Positions 45,449-57,988 of a stretch of 64,000 bases of DNA are shown here, one piece after another. The notes under the pieces were generated by a model. That model was not told the DNA's origin. It made no database searches and saw only the letters and a list, made by a program, of their open reading frames with translations. Position 1 is the stretch's first letter. Each line of letters starts with the position of its first letter. The stretch comes from Brienomyrus brachyistius (lineage: Eukaryota > Chordata > Actinopteri > Osteoglossiformes > Mormyridae). Made by a program: the position numbers and the translations under genes. The stretch is taken from the NCBI RefSeq assembly GCF_023856365.1, contig NC_064540.1, forward strand, positions 27,582,474 through 27,646,473, in the 5' to 3' direction.

Positions 45449-46617
45449 CACTGAACAAAAATATAAACGCAACACTTTTGTTTTTGCTCCCATTTTTCAT
45501 GAGATGGACTTAAAGATCTACAATTCATTCCAGATACACAATATTACCATTTCTCTCAAACATTTCTCACAAATCAGTCTAAATGTGTCATAGTGAGCAC
45601 TTCTGCTTTGCTGAGATAATCCATCCCACCTCACAGGTGTGCCACATCAAGATGCTGATCTGACATCATGGGTAGTGCACAGGTGTACCTTATACTGCCC
45701 ACAATAAAAGGCCACCCTGGAATGTGCAGTTTTGTCTCACAGCAAAATGCCACAGATGCCACAAGCATTGAGGGAGCGTGCAATTGGCATGCTGACAGCA
45801 GGAATGTCAACCAGATCTGTTGCTCGTGCATTGAATGTTCATTTCTCAACCATAAGCCGTCTCCAAAGGCGTTTCAGAGAATATGGCAGTACATCCAACC
45901 GGCCTCGCAACCGCAGACCACGTGTAACCACACCAGCCCAGGACCTCCACATCCAGCAGGTTCACCTCCAAGATCGTCTGAGACCAGCCACTCAGACAGA
46001 TAATGCACGGCCCCATGTTGCAAGGATCTGTACACAGTTCTTGGAAGCTGAAAATGTCCCAGTTCTTGCATGGCCAGCATACTCACCGGACATGTCACCC
46101 GTTGAGCATGTTTGGGATGTGCTTGACCGGCGTATACGACAGCGTGTACCAGTTCCCACTAATATCCAACAACTTCGCACAGCCATTGAAGAGGAGTGGA
46201 CCAACATTCCACAGGCCACAATTGACAATCTGATAAACTCTATGCGAAGAAGATGTGTTGCATTGCATGAGGCAAATGGTGGTCACACCAGATACTGACC
46301 GGTTCTGAGTCCCCAGACCCCCAATAAAGCAAAAAACTGCACATTCCAGGGTGGCCTTTTATTGTGGGCAGTATAAGGTACACCTGTGCACTACCCATGA
46401 TGTCAGATCAGCATCTTGATGTGGCACACCTGTGAGGTGGGATGGATTATCTCAGCAAAGCAGAAGTGCTCACTATCACACATTTAGACTGATTTGTGAG
46501 AAATGTTTGAGAGAAATGGTAATATTGTGTATCTGGAATGAATTGTAGGTCTTTAAGTCCATCTCATGAAAAATGGGAGCAGAAACAAGAGTGTTGCGTT
46601 TATATTTTTGTTCAGTA
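45449..46617 (+). mobile_element. Tc1-like element with long inverted repeats, internally deleted
   Basis: Flanked by TA on both sides (45447-45448 and 46618-46619). The ends are CACTGAACAAAAATATAAAC and its complement. The inverted repeats are about 285 bases each (45449-45737 and 46329-46617) and end near GGAATGTGCAGTTTT. It lies just upstream of the first coding exon of the accessory gene of the CACTA element. Confidence 0.9.
45732..46298 (+). CDS. Internally deleted Tc1-like transposase, intact 188-aa ORF
   Basis: The N-terminal third is a paired-like helix-turn-helix DNA-binding domain (RSVARALNVHFSTISRLQRRF, then a GRPR-like NRRPRVTTP). At about residue 87 it jumps in frame to the C-terminal catalytic part (DNARPHVARICTQFL, AYSPDMSPVEHVWD). 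Full Tc1 transposases of this type are about 340 residues long and use a DDE triad. The first Asp and about 150 residues are missing here, while the second Asp and the Glu remain. It cannot catalyse transposition but could still bind the inverted repeats. The ORF starts inside the end of the left repeat; Met at residue 6 is an alternative start. Confidence 0.8.
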   Translation: MSHSKMPQMPQALRERAIGMLTAGMSTRSVARALNVHFSTISRLQRRFREYGSTSNRPRNRRPRVTTPAQDLHIQQVHLQDRLRPATQTDNARPHVARICTQFLEAENVPVLAWPAYSPDMSPVEHVWDVLDRRIRQRVPVPTNIQQLRTAIEEEWTNIPQATIDNLINSMRRRCVALHEANGGHTRY

Positions 46618-47284
46618 TATGTATAAAGCATTTAAAAAAGCATTTAAATTAGAAAGTAACCAAATGACATTGATCATATGTAAAACAAAAAGGATGGTGA
46701 AGCAAACACTGAGCAATCCACATACAATAAGCCAGTGACATAACGATAGTAGCATGAAAAATGAATTGTCATACTATTGTTAATGGTGTTCAAATTAGTT
46801 GCTTTAGGTTGGAATAGGCAATATGACATTTTTGACCAAATACCTCAATATTGATATCGTGATATAGTGGTGATGACTAAGATGCTTCCACAAAATATTT
46901 ACACAATGAGATTTTTGATAATCATCTGCAATACATTTATAACAACTGTGGGTAAAGGCAAATAATTATTTGTTCAGGAAATGTCATCACTTTAGTGTAA
47001 TGTAACCTTTAAAGCTAGGAAGAGACAACACTTATGCTATATTCTGATATTATAATATCCAAAATCCCAGACGATATCTAGTCTATCAGAATATCGATAG
47101 AATATTAAAATATTGCTCAGCCCTACCAGTGACATAGAGTTAGTGCATGCACAGAAACAGGTTAGTAAACAGCCAAGTGGAAAGAGGTGACAGGCATTAC
47201 CTTAGTATTACAGTAGGTGCTCATGCTAATGAGAATAAAGTGCACATTTAGTAAGCTATCAATTAAAGCCGTTTACTCACATAT

Positions 47285-49907
47285 TCAACACGTGCTTGTA
47301 ATATAAGGATATCTTTCAAACATAACCAGTCGAAGGGGCCCAACGAAGTAGTCATGTAATGGGTACTTCTCTGCCAGTTTGTCATGTGTTATCAGGGACA
47401 TTGTGCCAGTTGGACATGGTTGCAGTTCAAAGGCTCGATAGTGCTCCCTAAACCACGCTGAGAACATCCTGACTATGAAATTCAGAGTATCCTGAAGTAC
47501 ACATATCCTTATTATCTCTCCGAATTCAGGTAGCCCATCATTAAATCCACAGATGACTATCATTCCCTTTCTATAGTTGATCCCCTTGCAATATGCACTG
47601 TTAGCCATGTTTACTTCTGCCATGTTTGGGTACATTTGCTGGAGAGGCAATGATACATAATCATTCAGCACCTCAACAGAGACTCTCGATACGCTTGATA
47701 CTTCAACTCCTGGTTTCTGTGGATGTGATGAGTGTAAGTAATACGCAATCATCATCTGATGTTTCCTTGACAGTGTTAGAGCAACATTCTTGAAACACTT
47801 GGTGTGTTGGGCAACTTTCTTAAAAAAACTGTGTTTGCCCTCAAACCGCATGGTCCAGACTCCAACTAGAGGACCGAAACATCGGGTCATGTGTGGGTAG
47901 TGCTCTAAAAAGTGATGCTTTGGGAGACGTTTTTGGTTGGGAAATGCTTCTTGATACTTCTGTCTGTGATCAGATATTTTGAACTGAAGATATCCAATGG
48001 ATTCTTCTGTATGGATCTGGGAAACGGCAAGTTCCACTATCTCTTTTAAATCCAAAATTATCTCCCACACTGGTTCACTGTCAGGTATAACATCTCCAAT
48101 CATGAAAGGCAGTAATCTAATGAGGGTCCAATTTTCAGCGGCGTTGCCACCTGTGTTTTTACTTAAAGATTTTTGTTTCACAACATGGGGACGGTTTGTT
48201 TTATCTTCTCCTTTGTAGGGGAAATTGAGAATGACCTTAAAGTGTCCAAAGAGAGGTATTTTTTGGATATCAACATGCCCAGACACTGTGCAAGTTCCAC
48301 TGGAACAATACCCTCCAACAGATCATGGAGTACATCAAGTGGATATCCAGTTGTCACATCAAAATGAGAAAGATTTTCTGTCAGCACACATGGCCTTTTC
48401 ACTCCAAAACAAGGCTTTCCACTTTCCGCTGCATGTTTGACATGTTCTTTGTGTTCGTGCTTGGATCGAAGACTAAACTCACCTGAGAGAACCTGCTTGG
48501 TCTGAAAATCACTGAGACGCCCTGTGCAAAATCGACAAACATACTCTCCTGAAAAACTTTCCACAAAGCCCGCAATCCCATGGGCACCCAGATTGTCTGC
48601 AGCTACACATTGTACTGTGCCTTTAATATTTGTTCCAATCTTTGGGACAAATATCCTATGCTCTTCCAAGACAACCAGATCACGCAAAAGAGGTTCAAGC
48701 ACTTTTCCATATCCGTATTCCTTGATGTAGTTACTTTTACACAGTACTGCTAAATAGATGGATGACAAAGAGGAGTGCTGGCCTGGGGGTAAGTTGCTCA
48801 AAATCCAGTACATAGCGCAAATTTTATGCTTCTTTCTGGAAGTACCCAGAGGGTTGCACACCTCAAACTCATCAATATAAAGGGTGACATTTATTCTCAA
48901 TTCCCCTGAAGATAGAAACTCATTTTGTTTAAAAAACTCTCCATCCTGGAATGACTTGTATTCTTGTTGTGCAGTTTCATTTTGGTGAGCACTGTAGTTT
49001 TCTACTACATCATCAATTATACCATCTTTGCCAAGGAGCTGATGCAATGACTGCAATAATGGTACATATTGGTAGGTATGGTTGCGCTACTTATCTAAAA
49101 CATATTCAACTGGTTCAACTACTTGGAACTTGTCTTTGAAGTACTGTTTCCGCTTAAAAGCAGTGCCAAGTGGTCCCTGATCTCCAATTGCTTTAGTTAA
49201 TGGATTAGAAAGACAGAAGGCAGAGGCCAATTCCTCAGTTTCTTTTACATCAAGAGTTAGATTATGCTTAATATAAAAATCTGAAACAATGGTATTTAAA
49301 GTAGTCTGGGATGCAGAACTCATTAGGAAGTGCAAGTCCTGTAAAAGCTCATCGACTGCATTACTGGGAACATGGAGTATGTTTTCCAGCTTAAGTAACA
49401 GTGCTGCAAGTTTCTCTTCTATCATCTTTTCAACATTTTCTGAGACGTCTCTCTGAAAACTAGACTGCACTTCAAGCTGGGCTTCTGATTCTTCATTGTC
49501 TCCACGTTCACATGAAACACTTGAGCTTTCAAAACTGTCTCTTTCTGCAACGATTCCAGGTTTAAAGTCACTGTAAGAATAACCAAGGTGCTTTCTATTT
49601 TTATGTGATTTAAATGTTCCATAAATATTTATATGAATGAAATACTCCTTTTCAGAGGCAGCTTCAGAGAACCCACAAACATGACAGCTGAATGTAGCTG
49701 ATGTCAATGTTTGCCGTGATGTTTCTCTAGTATGGACTCTACACAAATGTGACCTGAGCGCATTCCATGACTTGCATGGACATGGACAACTAATATATGG
49801 CAAGGATATGGGTGCCTGCGCCCATAATGTGGATGTTTTAACCTGTAATGTTTAAGTAACTGGCCTCTAGTTGAGGTCTTTGAACTGCAACCTTTACACA
49901 GCCACAT
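47285..49907 (-). pseudogene. CACTA transposase (Tnp2-type), frameshifted and interrupted
   Basis: Read on the minus strand from 49907. An N-terminal C2H2 finger (C-x2-C-x12-H-x4-H) and further Cys/His-rich sequence are followed by a linker, then the transposase core. Core motifs are LYIDEFEVCNPLG, VAADNLGAHGIAGF, VCRFC and DVLHDLLEGIVPVEL, then LPKHHFLEHYPHM and WTMRFEGKHSFFK. These match the Tnp2 family of EnSpm/CACTA elements. Damage includes a one-base frameshift at about 49,800, an apparent internal loss at about 49,640, an in-frame TAG at 49087-49089 and another frameshift at about 48,230. The product cannot be made whole, so the element is not autonomous. Confidence 0.75.
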
Positions 49908-51390
49908 TCAAATCTGAGAGGGGAAGGGGGGTAAACAAACAAACAAAAAAGGAGATATTGATAAAGGAAACTGAACTTGTAAAAAAGCATTAAATTAAGA
50001 AACTGTTAACTGACTGTTAACATACCACGGGCAAGCTCAGCAGTGCTGCCAACACCACATCAATGAGTGAAGAAATAGCTATCACGCCCAGAGTCTGAAA
50101 TTCAACATGGAGCCATAAATTAATGTAGTTCATTACTTGCTTTTAAGACAATTAGAAATCTAAAAAATAAAAAAAACCTATTCGGAACGACAGCAAGAGA
50201 GTGAAGCTGTCACCTGATAAATGTTTCTTAAAAATACTGGCAACTGTATTCACAGCAATTAAGTAGCTAGTTGTGAACTGATTTCTGCAGCTGTAACTCA
50301 AAATGAAATTCACACCAATAGTAACTCTGGCAATACCTTCTTCTAATATTCAACGACAGCACAACATTGTAGGACCACAATACATAGCTCCTCCTTGGAA
50401 CTGTCTATGTCACACTTTAAGAATAAACATAAAGCCACATTTAGCAAAACATTTAAAGAAAAAAAACAAAAAAAGGAAAAGAAACAGAGACAAGAAGGGT
50501 CAGACGACTGCTGCATTTGAGTAAGCACACTTTGCATTTTCTCTGTGGAAATGCAGTCTAGTTAAAACATAACACTGCAGGATCCCGTACCCGTTGTTGG
50601 TGACGCCTGCTCCAGCGCTTGCCAAAAGCTACCAGTGCTTTATTTCAGTAGCTAACTTACCGTACGTACTAACTCTTGGTCCTCTAGTAACCGAGTAACC
50701 CAACGTAATTTGCTGTTTAAAACACGTAGCATTTCCTGTACCTGTTTCACAGTAAAAAAAAAACCCACTAGTTTGCTGATGGAAAACTTAATATGAAGCA
50801 GTGACGTTAGAAAGAATACTGGATGTCATCAGTAAAATAAAGCTTGATAACTGAAAATTCCGACAGGAACATGACAGTAAAATTATCTATCGAACCACAT
50901 CTCGGCGGGATAAAAGCAGACTGACCTAACGTTAACGTACCATTGTCGTGCGACTATAAGCTAGCAAACGTGCCAGACTCACCGCTCTCTAAAAAACAAG
51001 CACTTCAGAAATATATAACGAGTGTTGTATCACACACACAATTAAATCATGCTCAATAATACTACAGACGAAAAACGTCCACCTACCTCTCCCAAACCGT
51101 TGGCTAGTTAACCGCCAAAAACAAGAACGATAATGAGTTTGCGCATGTGCTGTCTGAATCATTTTAATCTTCTTCTTACTGCCACCTTCTGGATGTAAGA
51201 AGTATTTCAATCATAATTCATTTAAAATAAATGATTTGTGATTAACCAATGCATGATTATTTTGTACACATAACGAAAGACATATTTACATAGACTTTAT
51301 GAGAAAAAATATTTTAACTTGACAAAGATATGTATTTTAATTAAATTGAAAACATAAAATTAATATACAGTGAACAGCCCACCTGATTCA
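49908..51390. other. 5' region of the CACTA element, no coding exon seen
   Basis: Between the transposase start and the right terminal repeat. Possible promoter or non-coding first exon; no clear TATA box assignment. Confidence 0.4.
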
Positions 51391-51402
51391 CTTTTTTGAG
51401 TG

Positions 51403-52970
51403 TACTGAGAACTCTCCCGTTTCCCATTCTATTCATCCTCAACACGAAAGACTTCAAGTAAGGCACCAGCTCAAGCCAGGTTTAGAAGTTCTCTGACAGC
51501 TCTCGATTCTCGTCTACATCGACACTGGAGATTATGAATACAGGAAGCGGATTCTGGATTTTGTGTTGTGAGGTTTGGTGAACTACCAGCAGCTCAACAT
51601 CAGCAAGACAAAGAAACTGCAAACAGGACTCACTGGAGGAAGCAGCAGAGAAGAGATTGTAGCCAAGCCTTAGTCCATGTGTACCTGGACACTTTTTCCC
51701 CCCATTGCTCCATCCTGACGCCACCAACTCATTTCACCATAATGCTCACACAATGCTCTACTGGGAATCTTTGTGCCTACTGCCATCATACTGTACAATG
51801 CCTTTATTAAATGTGTCAATTAAAATTGTGTGGTATTACCAGGTGCATTCTCTTACTGTATATCAATTGTATGTAGGATCGCCATAAAGAACCAGTGATA
51901 CTGGTTTTATCTCGATATTGCACTTGTTGGATGTTGCTGTTGTATGCACCTTAATTTTCCCTCGTGCATTAATAATTTAGAAATATATCTGAAATGTGCT
52001 TCTACCCAGACACCAGTAGCCCTCTAACGATACTAAATGAACTCCGTTAATTTACAGCAAAATATTACTCATTAGCCAGGGTTGTATTCACTTGAGTAAA
52101 TATTTAACTAGTTTGACATCGGTGCGATATTACTTTCTGAGCGAGCAATGACTGGTTATTTACTTTACTATACTGTTTCGACATCGTCCGAAGGCATACT
52201 GCTCATTATGGACGTCGATTTAACATATTTGACGTCCAGGTATTTCACGCATATCCGGAATGCCTTGTTTGGGTTCTGATCCGCGATGTCTAGGTCTGAT
52301 CAGTCGGTGTGATCGTTAAGGACTCAAACCCATAGCCTAAAAGGGTACTACTTACACTTCGAAACGGGCACGGAAATGGTGAAACATCTGCACATTATAA
52401 GACATGCCTTTGTGTGCATAAACCGGTACATGTTATTTTCATATAATTTATTTTTTAGACGGTATTACCGTTTTCTAACAGACAGCAATTTCTAACAAAA
52501 GTTTTCTGTTGTTCATTAGCATTTTTTAAAATCAACTAATTAATGCTGAGATGTGTCTACGGATCGAAATTACTCTGCGGTACAACTGAAACTAAAGCGA
52601 CTCTGATGGGAATAAATGGAAATTTCCAGTCCTTTTAGATATTCTGTGAGTTTTGAGTGTACATGGGACAGATGTTGTTTTTGAAGAATATGGTATGATA
52701 TTTGAGATGCTACAAATGTTTTACAGTGGCCTCCTGCTCCTGCAAAGATGTTTCATTACGATTATTGTCCGCATTATAGTTTATTATCGGTGAGATACGT
52801 TTTGGCAAAGTTTCAGATACAGTGAGTAAAGTGAGTGAAGTGAGAAGTGTTCGGTGCGGGCACTCGGCGTGCGGAAGGGTGGGGCATTTTGTCAGCGAGG
52901 GGGGCAGCTCAAAACTGCGGGCAGACAGTCCCTGCGAAGGGGCGCTTTTTTTTGGGAAACGGAGTAACAT
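51403..52970. other. Intergenic, possible LINE debris
   Basis: At about 51,585-51,625 the translation QLNISKTKKL resembles a LINE reverse-transcriptase motif (LNISKTKEL), but the surroundings are not coding. The rest to 52,840 has no feature I can support. Confidence 0.35.
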
Positions 52971-53051
52971 ATGGACCTTACATATTTTTTAAATATTGAA
53001 CGGCGTTTGTCCGTAAGAGAACAGTTGGATGAAGTGCGGGGGCTACGTCAG
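52971..53051 (+). CDS. Candidate orphan first coding exon, 27 codons
   Basis: An ATG opens a 27-codon frame (YFLNIERRLSVREQLDEV, charged and helix-forming) that runs straight into GTAGGC, a usable donor, after CGTCAG. GC-rich sequence precedes it (52,840-52,950). It may be the first exon of an unrecognised gene or of a transposon. I find no matching downstream exon in the window. Confidence 0.22.
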
Positions 53052-53716
53052 GTAGGCTCTGTGTATTTTTATTTGTAACTAGAATTAACTTAATACCCGT
53101 GTAAGCATTAAAAATATCGCTGTACGATCGATTGATATTTAACTATATCTAAAGCACAAAAAAGTAATTCAATACGTCGAAGATGCACAAGTAATTCTTT
53201 TAAGTGTTTGTTTAGCGCAGCAGCAAAAATTTTCCAGAGTGTTATGTATGTAATTCTCTGATTTTCACTCAGCTTCATGTTTGCTGCGTTTATTTTCCCA
53301 CGTGTAACCTTCAGATTGTTATTTAATCCGTCCTTCATCTTGTACAATGAATAGGCGTGGGGCTGCTTTTAAAAATCACCCCGGCGGTGGAAATCAGACG
53401 GTCACCTATACATGTAGAAAGAGGAGCTTGATCTCCCGAAAAGGTGACCTCAATGTCTCTGTACTTTAACATTATTCGGAACATAATAAGAAACTGTAGA
53501 TTTGACTATATTTTTTCCGAGAAGTACTGTAGAATAGCTTAGCAGAGATTAGTTTCATATCACCTGGCGTATGGGAACGAGTAATCGAGAAAGAGATTAA
53601 GTATTCATTGGTTTGTTTGCAAGTGGTGAAGTAACGCCCAAGCACAGAGCCTTATCAGATTGAAACTAGTCACTACGAATATTTTACTTTGTGGCAGAGT
53701 TGTGACATATGTGGGT
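53052..53716. other. No feature seen
   Basis: AT-rich sequence with no coding exon or clear repeat. Confidence 0.4.
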
Positions 53717-53718
53717 TA

Positions 53719-53813
<95 letters not shown>

Positions 53814-53815
53814 AG
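53719..53815. repeat. Compound microsatellite (ATCT)n-(GTCT)n
   Basis: About 14 ATCT units are followed by about 9 GTCT units with no interruption. A shorter GTCT/ATCT tract lies at 55706-55735. Confidence 0.95.
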
Positions 53816-54781
53816 TCAAGATTTGTATTTCTCTTCAGTCTCTTATCCAGTTAGCCTAGCTGTAGGCATCATTTATTAATGGAAACTTCTTTTTCATTAA
53901 CCTTCAGGTTATGAACCAAGAACATGAAAAACAGCCCGTCTACCCTGGGCATAAATATGTATACTCATGTTCTAGCTATTTCCCAGGCTTTAGCCTTCGC
54001 CAAACCTCATCCTGCATAATGCAGAAGTATGTTGACACATTCCAGCCCAACAGCGTGACTGAACATAAGTTTATGCGGTGTATTTAATCATTTCCCTAGA
54101 ATTCTTGTAAATTCATAGCTTGTTAATTACTTTAGCCTTCAACATGCAGTCTTTAATATCAACCTTACTGATTATTTTTTATTGAGCAGATGCTCTCATC
54201 CACATACGCACACATTTTCCTCTTTTAGCCGTCAGAATTCTGTGTCACGCGTCAGAATGACACGCCGGTGAGTGCTACAGGCACCTGTTTTGTGACCAGA
54301 GGTCCGTGCGGATCTTTTGCTGTTAATGTCACGGAGGACTGTGACAGGAATGCAAAGTGAAAATGCACAGAGCCTTCCGGGCAGCCTGCTGCTGCTGTAT
54401 CCCATTAATTAATGTCCTCCCAGGTGCTCACTTTTTAAATGTGATGGACCTGGACAAAGAGGTCTTTTGTCTCTTATTGTGAATAACCATGCCGATGATA
54501 AATGTTACCAACCAGGGGTGATGGCAACAATGAAATTAAGTATAATATTTCAATGACATATTATATACATTTATATGTGACAAAGAAATTCTTATCAGCG
54601 TTCTGCTCGATGGCTCTTTGCAGGCTATTAGTAGCTGAAAGCTGATGCATTGACGCGAGCTCTCATATATAGTATAGTAAAACGATAGATAATTAATTGA
54701 ACAAAAATTCTAATAAATATCTAATAAATAGCTCATTGGAAAGGAAATTATGTTATTTTCAAGGCTGCATGTCATTAGTAA
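53816..54781. other. No feature seen
   Basis: No coding exon or terminal repeat recognised. Confidence 0.4.
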
Positions 54782-55326
54782 TATAAAGCTCTGGAAAAAA
54801 TTTATAGACTGCTCTATATTTTTTTTATTATCTACGTTTTTAAATCCTGGTTTAATCCTGGTTCTGCTGGCAGAAGGTGACATTGCGAGGCAGGCTGCTT
54901 CTAGGCTTAGAATTTCCAAGACAGCAGTACAGAAGAACAAGGTGAAGCAGGAGACATTGGCAATAACCAAAAACCAGGCAGGTAGAGGGCAGAAGCAACT
55001 TTCTAATGCCAGAGATGACCGTCAACTTATCCGGCAGTGTATCATAATTCAGAGGATGACCTCAAGTGACCTTCAAAAGCAATGGGAAACATGAAGTGCA
55101 GGTGTGAAGTGCACGGCTAGGACAGTTTGTATCAGGCTGCTAGAAGCAGGACTGTAGACCCTTAAACCAAGGAAGAAGCCCTTCATTATAAACAGAGAAG
55201 AACCAGGCTGCAGTTTGCAAAAAAGTTGATATTTTTTTCACAGATTTCCATATATTCCCATAAATTGAGAAATTTGTGAAAGTAAAAATGATGCTACAGT
55301 CTCTTAATTTTGATCAGAGCTGTATA
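54782..55326 (+). mobile_element. Decayed Tc1-like element
   Basis: Inverted ends AAGCTCTGGAAAAAATT and, on the other strand, ACAGCTCTGATCAAAATTAA, each next to TATA. The frame from 54,870 codes an HTH-like N-terminus (GDIARQAASRLRISKTAV, then QAGRGQKQLSNARDDRQL), followed by stops. The catalytic part is lost. Confidence 0.7.
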
Positions 55327-55703
55327 AGTTTGTGTTTCTCTGGATACAAATTTCTGTGGTGGTTTAGTACAAGGATCCGTAAGTTTAGAATCCTGAGAGG
55401 TGTTTGGGTGCAGTATACTCAGGTGGGGGCTTGTCCCATCTTAGTGCAGCACTATATCCTCCTCGTGTATGGGTGGAAATCGGGTAAAACTCTAAGCTAA
55501 GTGAATGAGAAGTAAACGTATAGGCGATACAATGTTACTTATTCTGTGTATGTAGTTAATGAGTCATGAAGGACTTCATCATTTCCGCTGTGTATGTACC
55601 TTTGCATCATACTGTCATTTGACCCAGTTTCTGTGGTGTTACACTCACACAAAACATATTTAACTTATAGAGATTAAATGCAGCGTTTCAGCCTGAGGTA
55701 AAA

Positions 55704-55735
<32 letters not shown>

Positions 55736-56525
55736 AATTAATGTCCTGGTTGGATGTTATTTTCTGGTTTGTTTTTCGTTCATCCTTATACTGATAGACA
55801 GTAAACTCTAAGACCTTCAATGCTAGTCTTCATGGTCACTAGTTAGATATTTTACAAGTTAGCATAACCTCTTAGAGTTGAAACTTTCACATCACTCAGG
55901 CCCAGTGTACAGTATGGAAAAAGCTTCTTGGATAATTGAGTAGGGGAGGTGGAGGACAGTAATCGGGTTCTGCTAATCCAGCTGTTGGAGGTGGGGGCTC
56001 ATCCAGCACGTGTTTCCTGTGCCTCAATAGCTGTCAGGGTCCTGCTGATGATCTGTTAGCATGGGGCTAAGATGGAAGCAGATGGGAGCCAAAAACTGTG
56101 CTGAGTAGTGTGTTGATATTTTTTTTTTAATATCATACAGAAGTGGTGTTAACCAGGTACAACAGCCAGAACTATTCAGGCTGAGGACAGATCTGAGGCA
56201 GAGTATATAGGCGCCATGAGGGAGGTGTGAGTCCTGACCACTCAGCAGTTCTTTCTTTATTTAGACAAACAAAAGCAGCCCAAAGCAGCACTTAGGCCCT
56301 GAAACACAAGAGAAAACGAGAACATTTACAATAAACTCATTGAATAATCTCTCAAGTGTCGTTTTGGTACTCTAAGCCTAAATGGAAACTTGTACCACAT
56401 ATTAACTCATTGTAAAAACAACACATCTCCTCTAATATAAGGTCAAGATAATTCTGTAGCTAGTTACATCATCACTATTCAGATCATTCTTTTTGAGTAT
56501 GTACAGCTGTTTACTTAGCATGTGC
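55327..56525. other. No confident feature
   Basis: Apart from the short GTCT/ATCT tract at 55706-55735 I recognise nothing here. Confidence 0.4.
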
Positions 56526-56645
56526 TTTAGTGGGCTAAGCCGCTGTGAATGTGACCGGAAGGTCGGCAGTTTCAGCCCGGCCTCAGCACGTCTGTTGGTC
56601 CTTCAGCAAGGCCCTCCAGCTCCCTGGGTGCTGCTAAACTTATAA
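56526..56645 (+). mobile_element. SINE-like fragment
   Basis: AGTGGGCTAAGCCGCTGTG, a degenerate B-box (CAGTTTCAGCCC) and CCTTCAGCAAGGCCCTCCAG follow the layout of tRNA-derived fish SINEs. Confidence 0.5.
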
Positions 56646-56995
56646 TTATTGTAGCCAATTCACTTGTACAACTGAAGTGACTAAAATGCCAAATATGTAC
56701 AGAAGTGACATTATCTGTACATGTATCCCAGTGCTGCTGATTGCTGCAAGAACCTGCCACTGTACCTTGGAATGTGGGTATTATGTTGGGGCTGCTTTTA
56801 TACTAAACGTTTTTCTGTTTCAGGAAAGCTGGAATATTCACTGTGGTGCTAATAACTATCTCAAACCCCAAGGTGGGGAACTTTCTGGGGTATTTTTTTC
56901 TGTTCCTCGTGAAGTTCTGTTGTAGCAAGACCGTCATCTGAAAAAATAATATTGTGCAGGAGTATATAAATATTGTGAACAGGGAACATTTAGCG

Positions 56996-57177
56996 CAGTG
57001 GTTCTCTGTCCTGTTTCTGCTGCCCCCTCACTACAATGTTTTCATTCCAGCCCCCTCTGCTTTCAACCTGCCACACTCATTATTAACCTATTAAGGACAA
57101 TATAAGCCTGATTAATGTAGGGTTGGAAAGAAAACATTCTGGCAGGGGGACGCCAGGAACAGGATTGAGAACCACTG
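56996..57177. mobile_element. hAT MITE
   Basis: Ends CAGTGGTTCTC and GAGAACCACTG, with flanks ATTTAGCG and ATTTAACA, a decayed 8-bp duplication. Confidence 0.75.
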
Positions 57178-57898
57178 ATTTAACACGTAGGTTCCAAGCT
57201 TGTCATAACCCTGCACTGGGTAAATGGTTATGGATGGATGGATTTGCTGCTCATAGAACCTGCGTGAGAACTAGACTGGAGCAGATACAACAGTAGCGTG
57301 GTTTTAATGTCCTAGTAATACATTGTCAAGGAACAAGCACAGTCTATAGAATGAAACCCACTCGATAGTTCATGTAGGCTGGCAGCCATTTGTTGAAGGA
57401 GTCTATTGACTATACTTATCTGTGAGTCATGGTTGACAATTTATTAATTACACACTGTAGAAGCACAATATTATGAAGAAAGTTGTAAAAAGCCACATTT
57501 CTTTTGATAACAGCTACAGTCAGTTCTGATACAGTGTGACTAATGTGGTCCTGAAAACCCTTGCGTTCACTAAAATTGCTTGATAAAATACACTTATCCA
57601 GTGGGAAAAATAGGATTGGGGAATGCAACTCCAAAGCATAGTAAATGAAACCAAATGAATTGAATAACAAATATAGTGATATATTTGTTATTATACAATA
57701 ATGTAATTATATGCATTTCAAATAAAAAATAATAATAATACATAAATAAACGATATCATAAACATCTCCTAGGGATCAGATGAGTCTCATGAGATTTGCT
57801 TAGTAACTGCTTCAATCAAATTTGTTAACTTGTCAATTATAGAGTGTCGGGAGTAATGATAGCCAAAGGGACACTTCATGAACCATTTGCTGTATTTC
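57178..57898. other. No feature seen
   Basis: AT-rich, no coding exon. Confidence 0.4.
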
Positions 57899-57988
57899 CT
57901 GACCCCACTAGATGGTGCTCTTGGGTTGCTTTGGGGTATAGTTTGAACCCGTTTTTTGAACAGAGAGCACCATTTTCTAGTGGGGTCA
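57899..57988. repeat. Short inverted repeat, likely MITE
   Basis: CTGACCCCACTAGATGGTGC on the left is mirrored by GAGCACCATTTTCTAGTGGG and GTCA on the right, around a centre of about 45 bases. Confidence 0.6.

Larger units (their letters stand above)
41574..51402 (-). mobile_element. CACTA/EnSpm-like DNA transposon, about 9.8 kb, two genes on the minus strand
   Basis: The left end reads CACTCAAAAAAATGAA. The right end, reverse complemented, reads CACTCAAAAAAGTGAATC, so the ends are inverted repeats starting CACT as in CACTA elements. Subterminal repeats are visible on the left, for example TCAACAGGTTCCAC at about 41618 and 41948. Inside, on the minus strand, lie a Tnp2-type transposase pseudogene (49907 to 47285) and an accessory gene (45395 to 42293). 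The 3-bp target duplication is not obvious. A Tc1-like element, a MITE, a SINE and a Penelope-like piece have inserted within it. Confidence 0.75.

Noticed and set aside
41571..51405. Three-base target duplication for the CACTA element
   Set aside because: The flanking bases at the two CACT ends (GTA left, TAC right) do not match, so I do not claim one.
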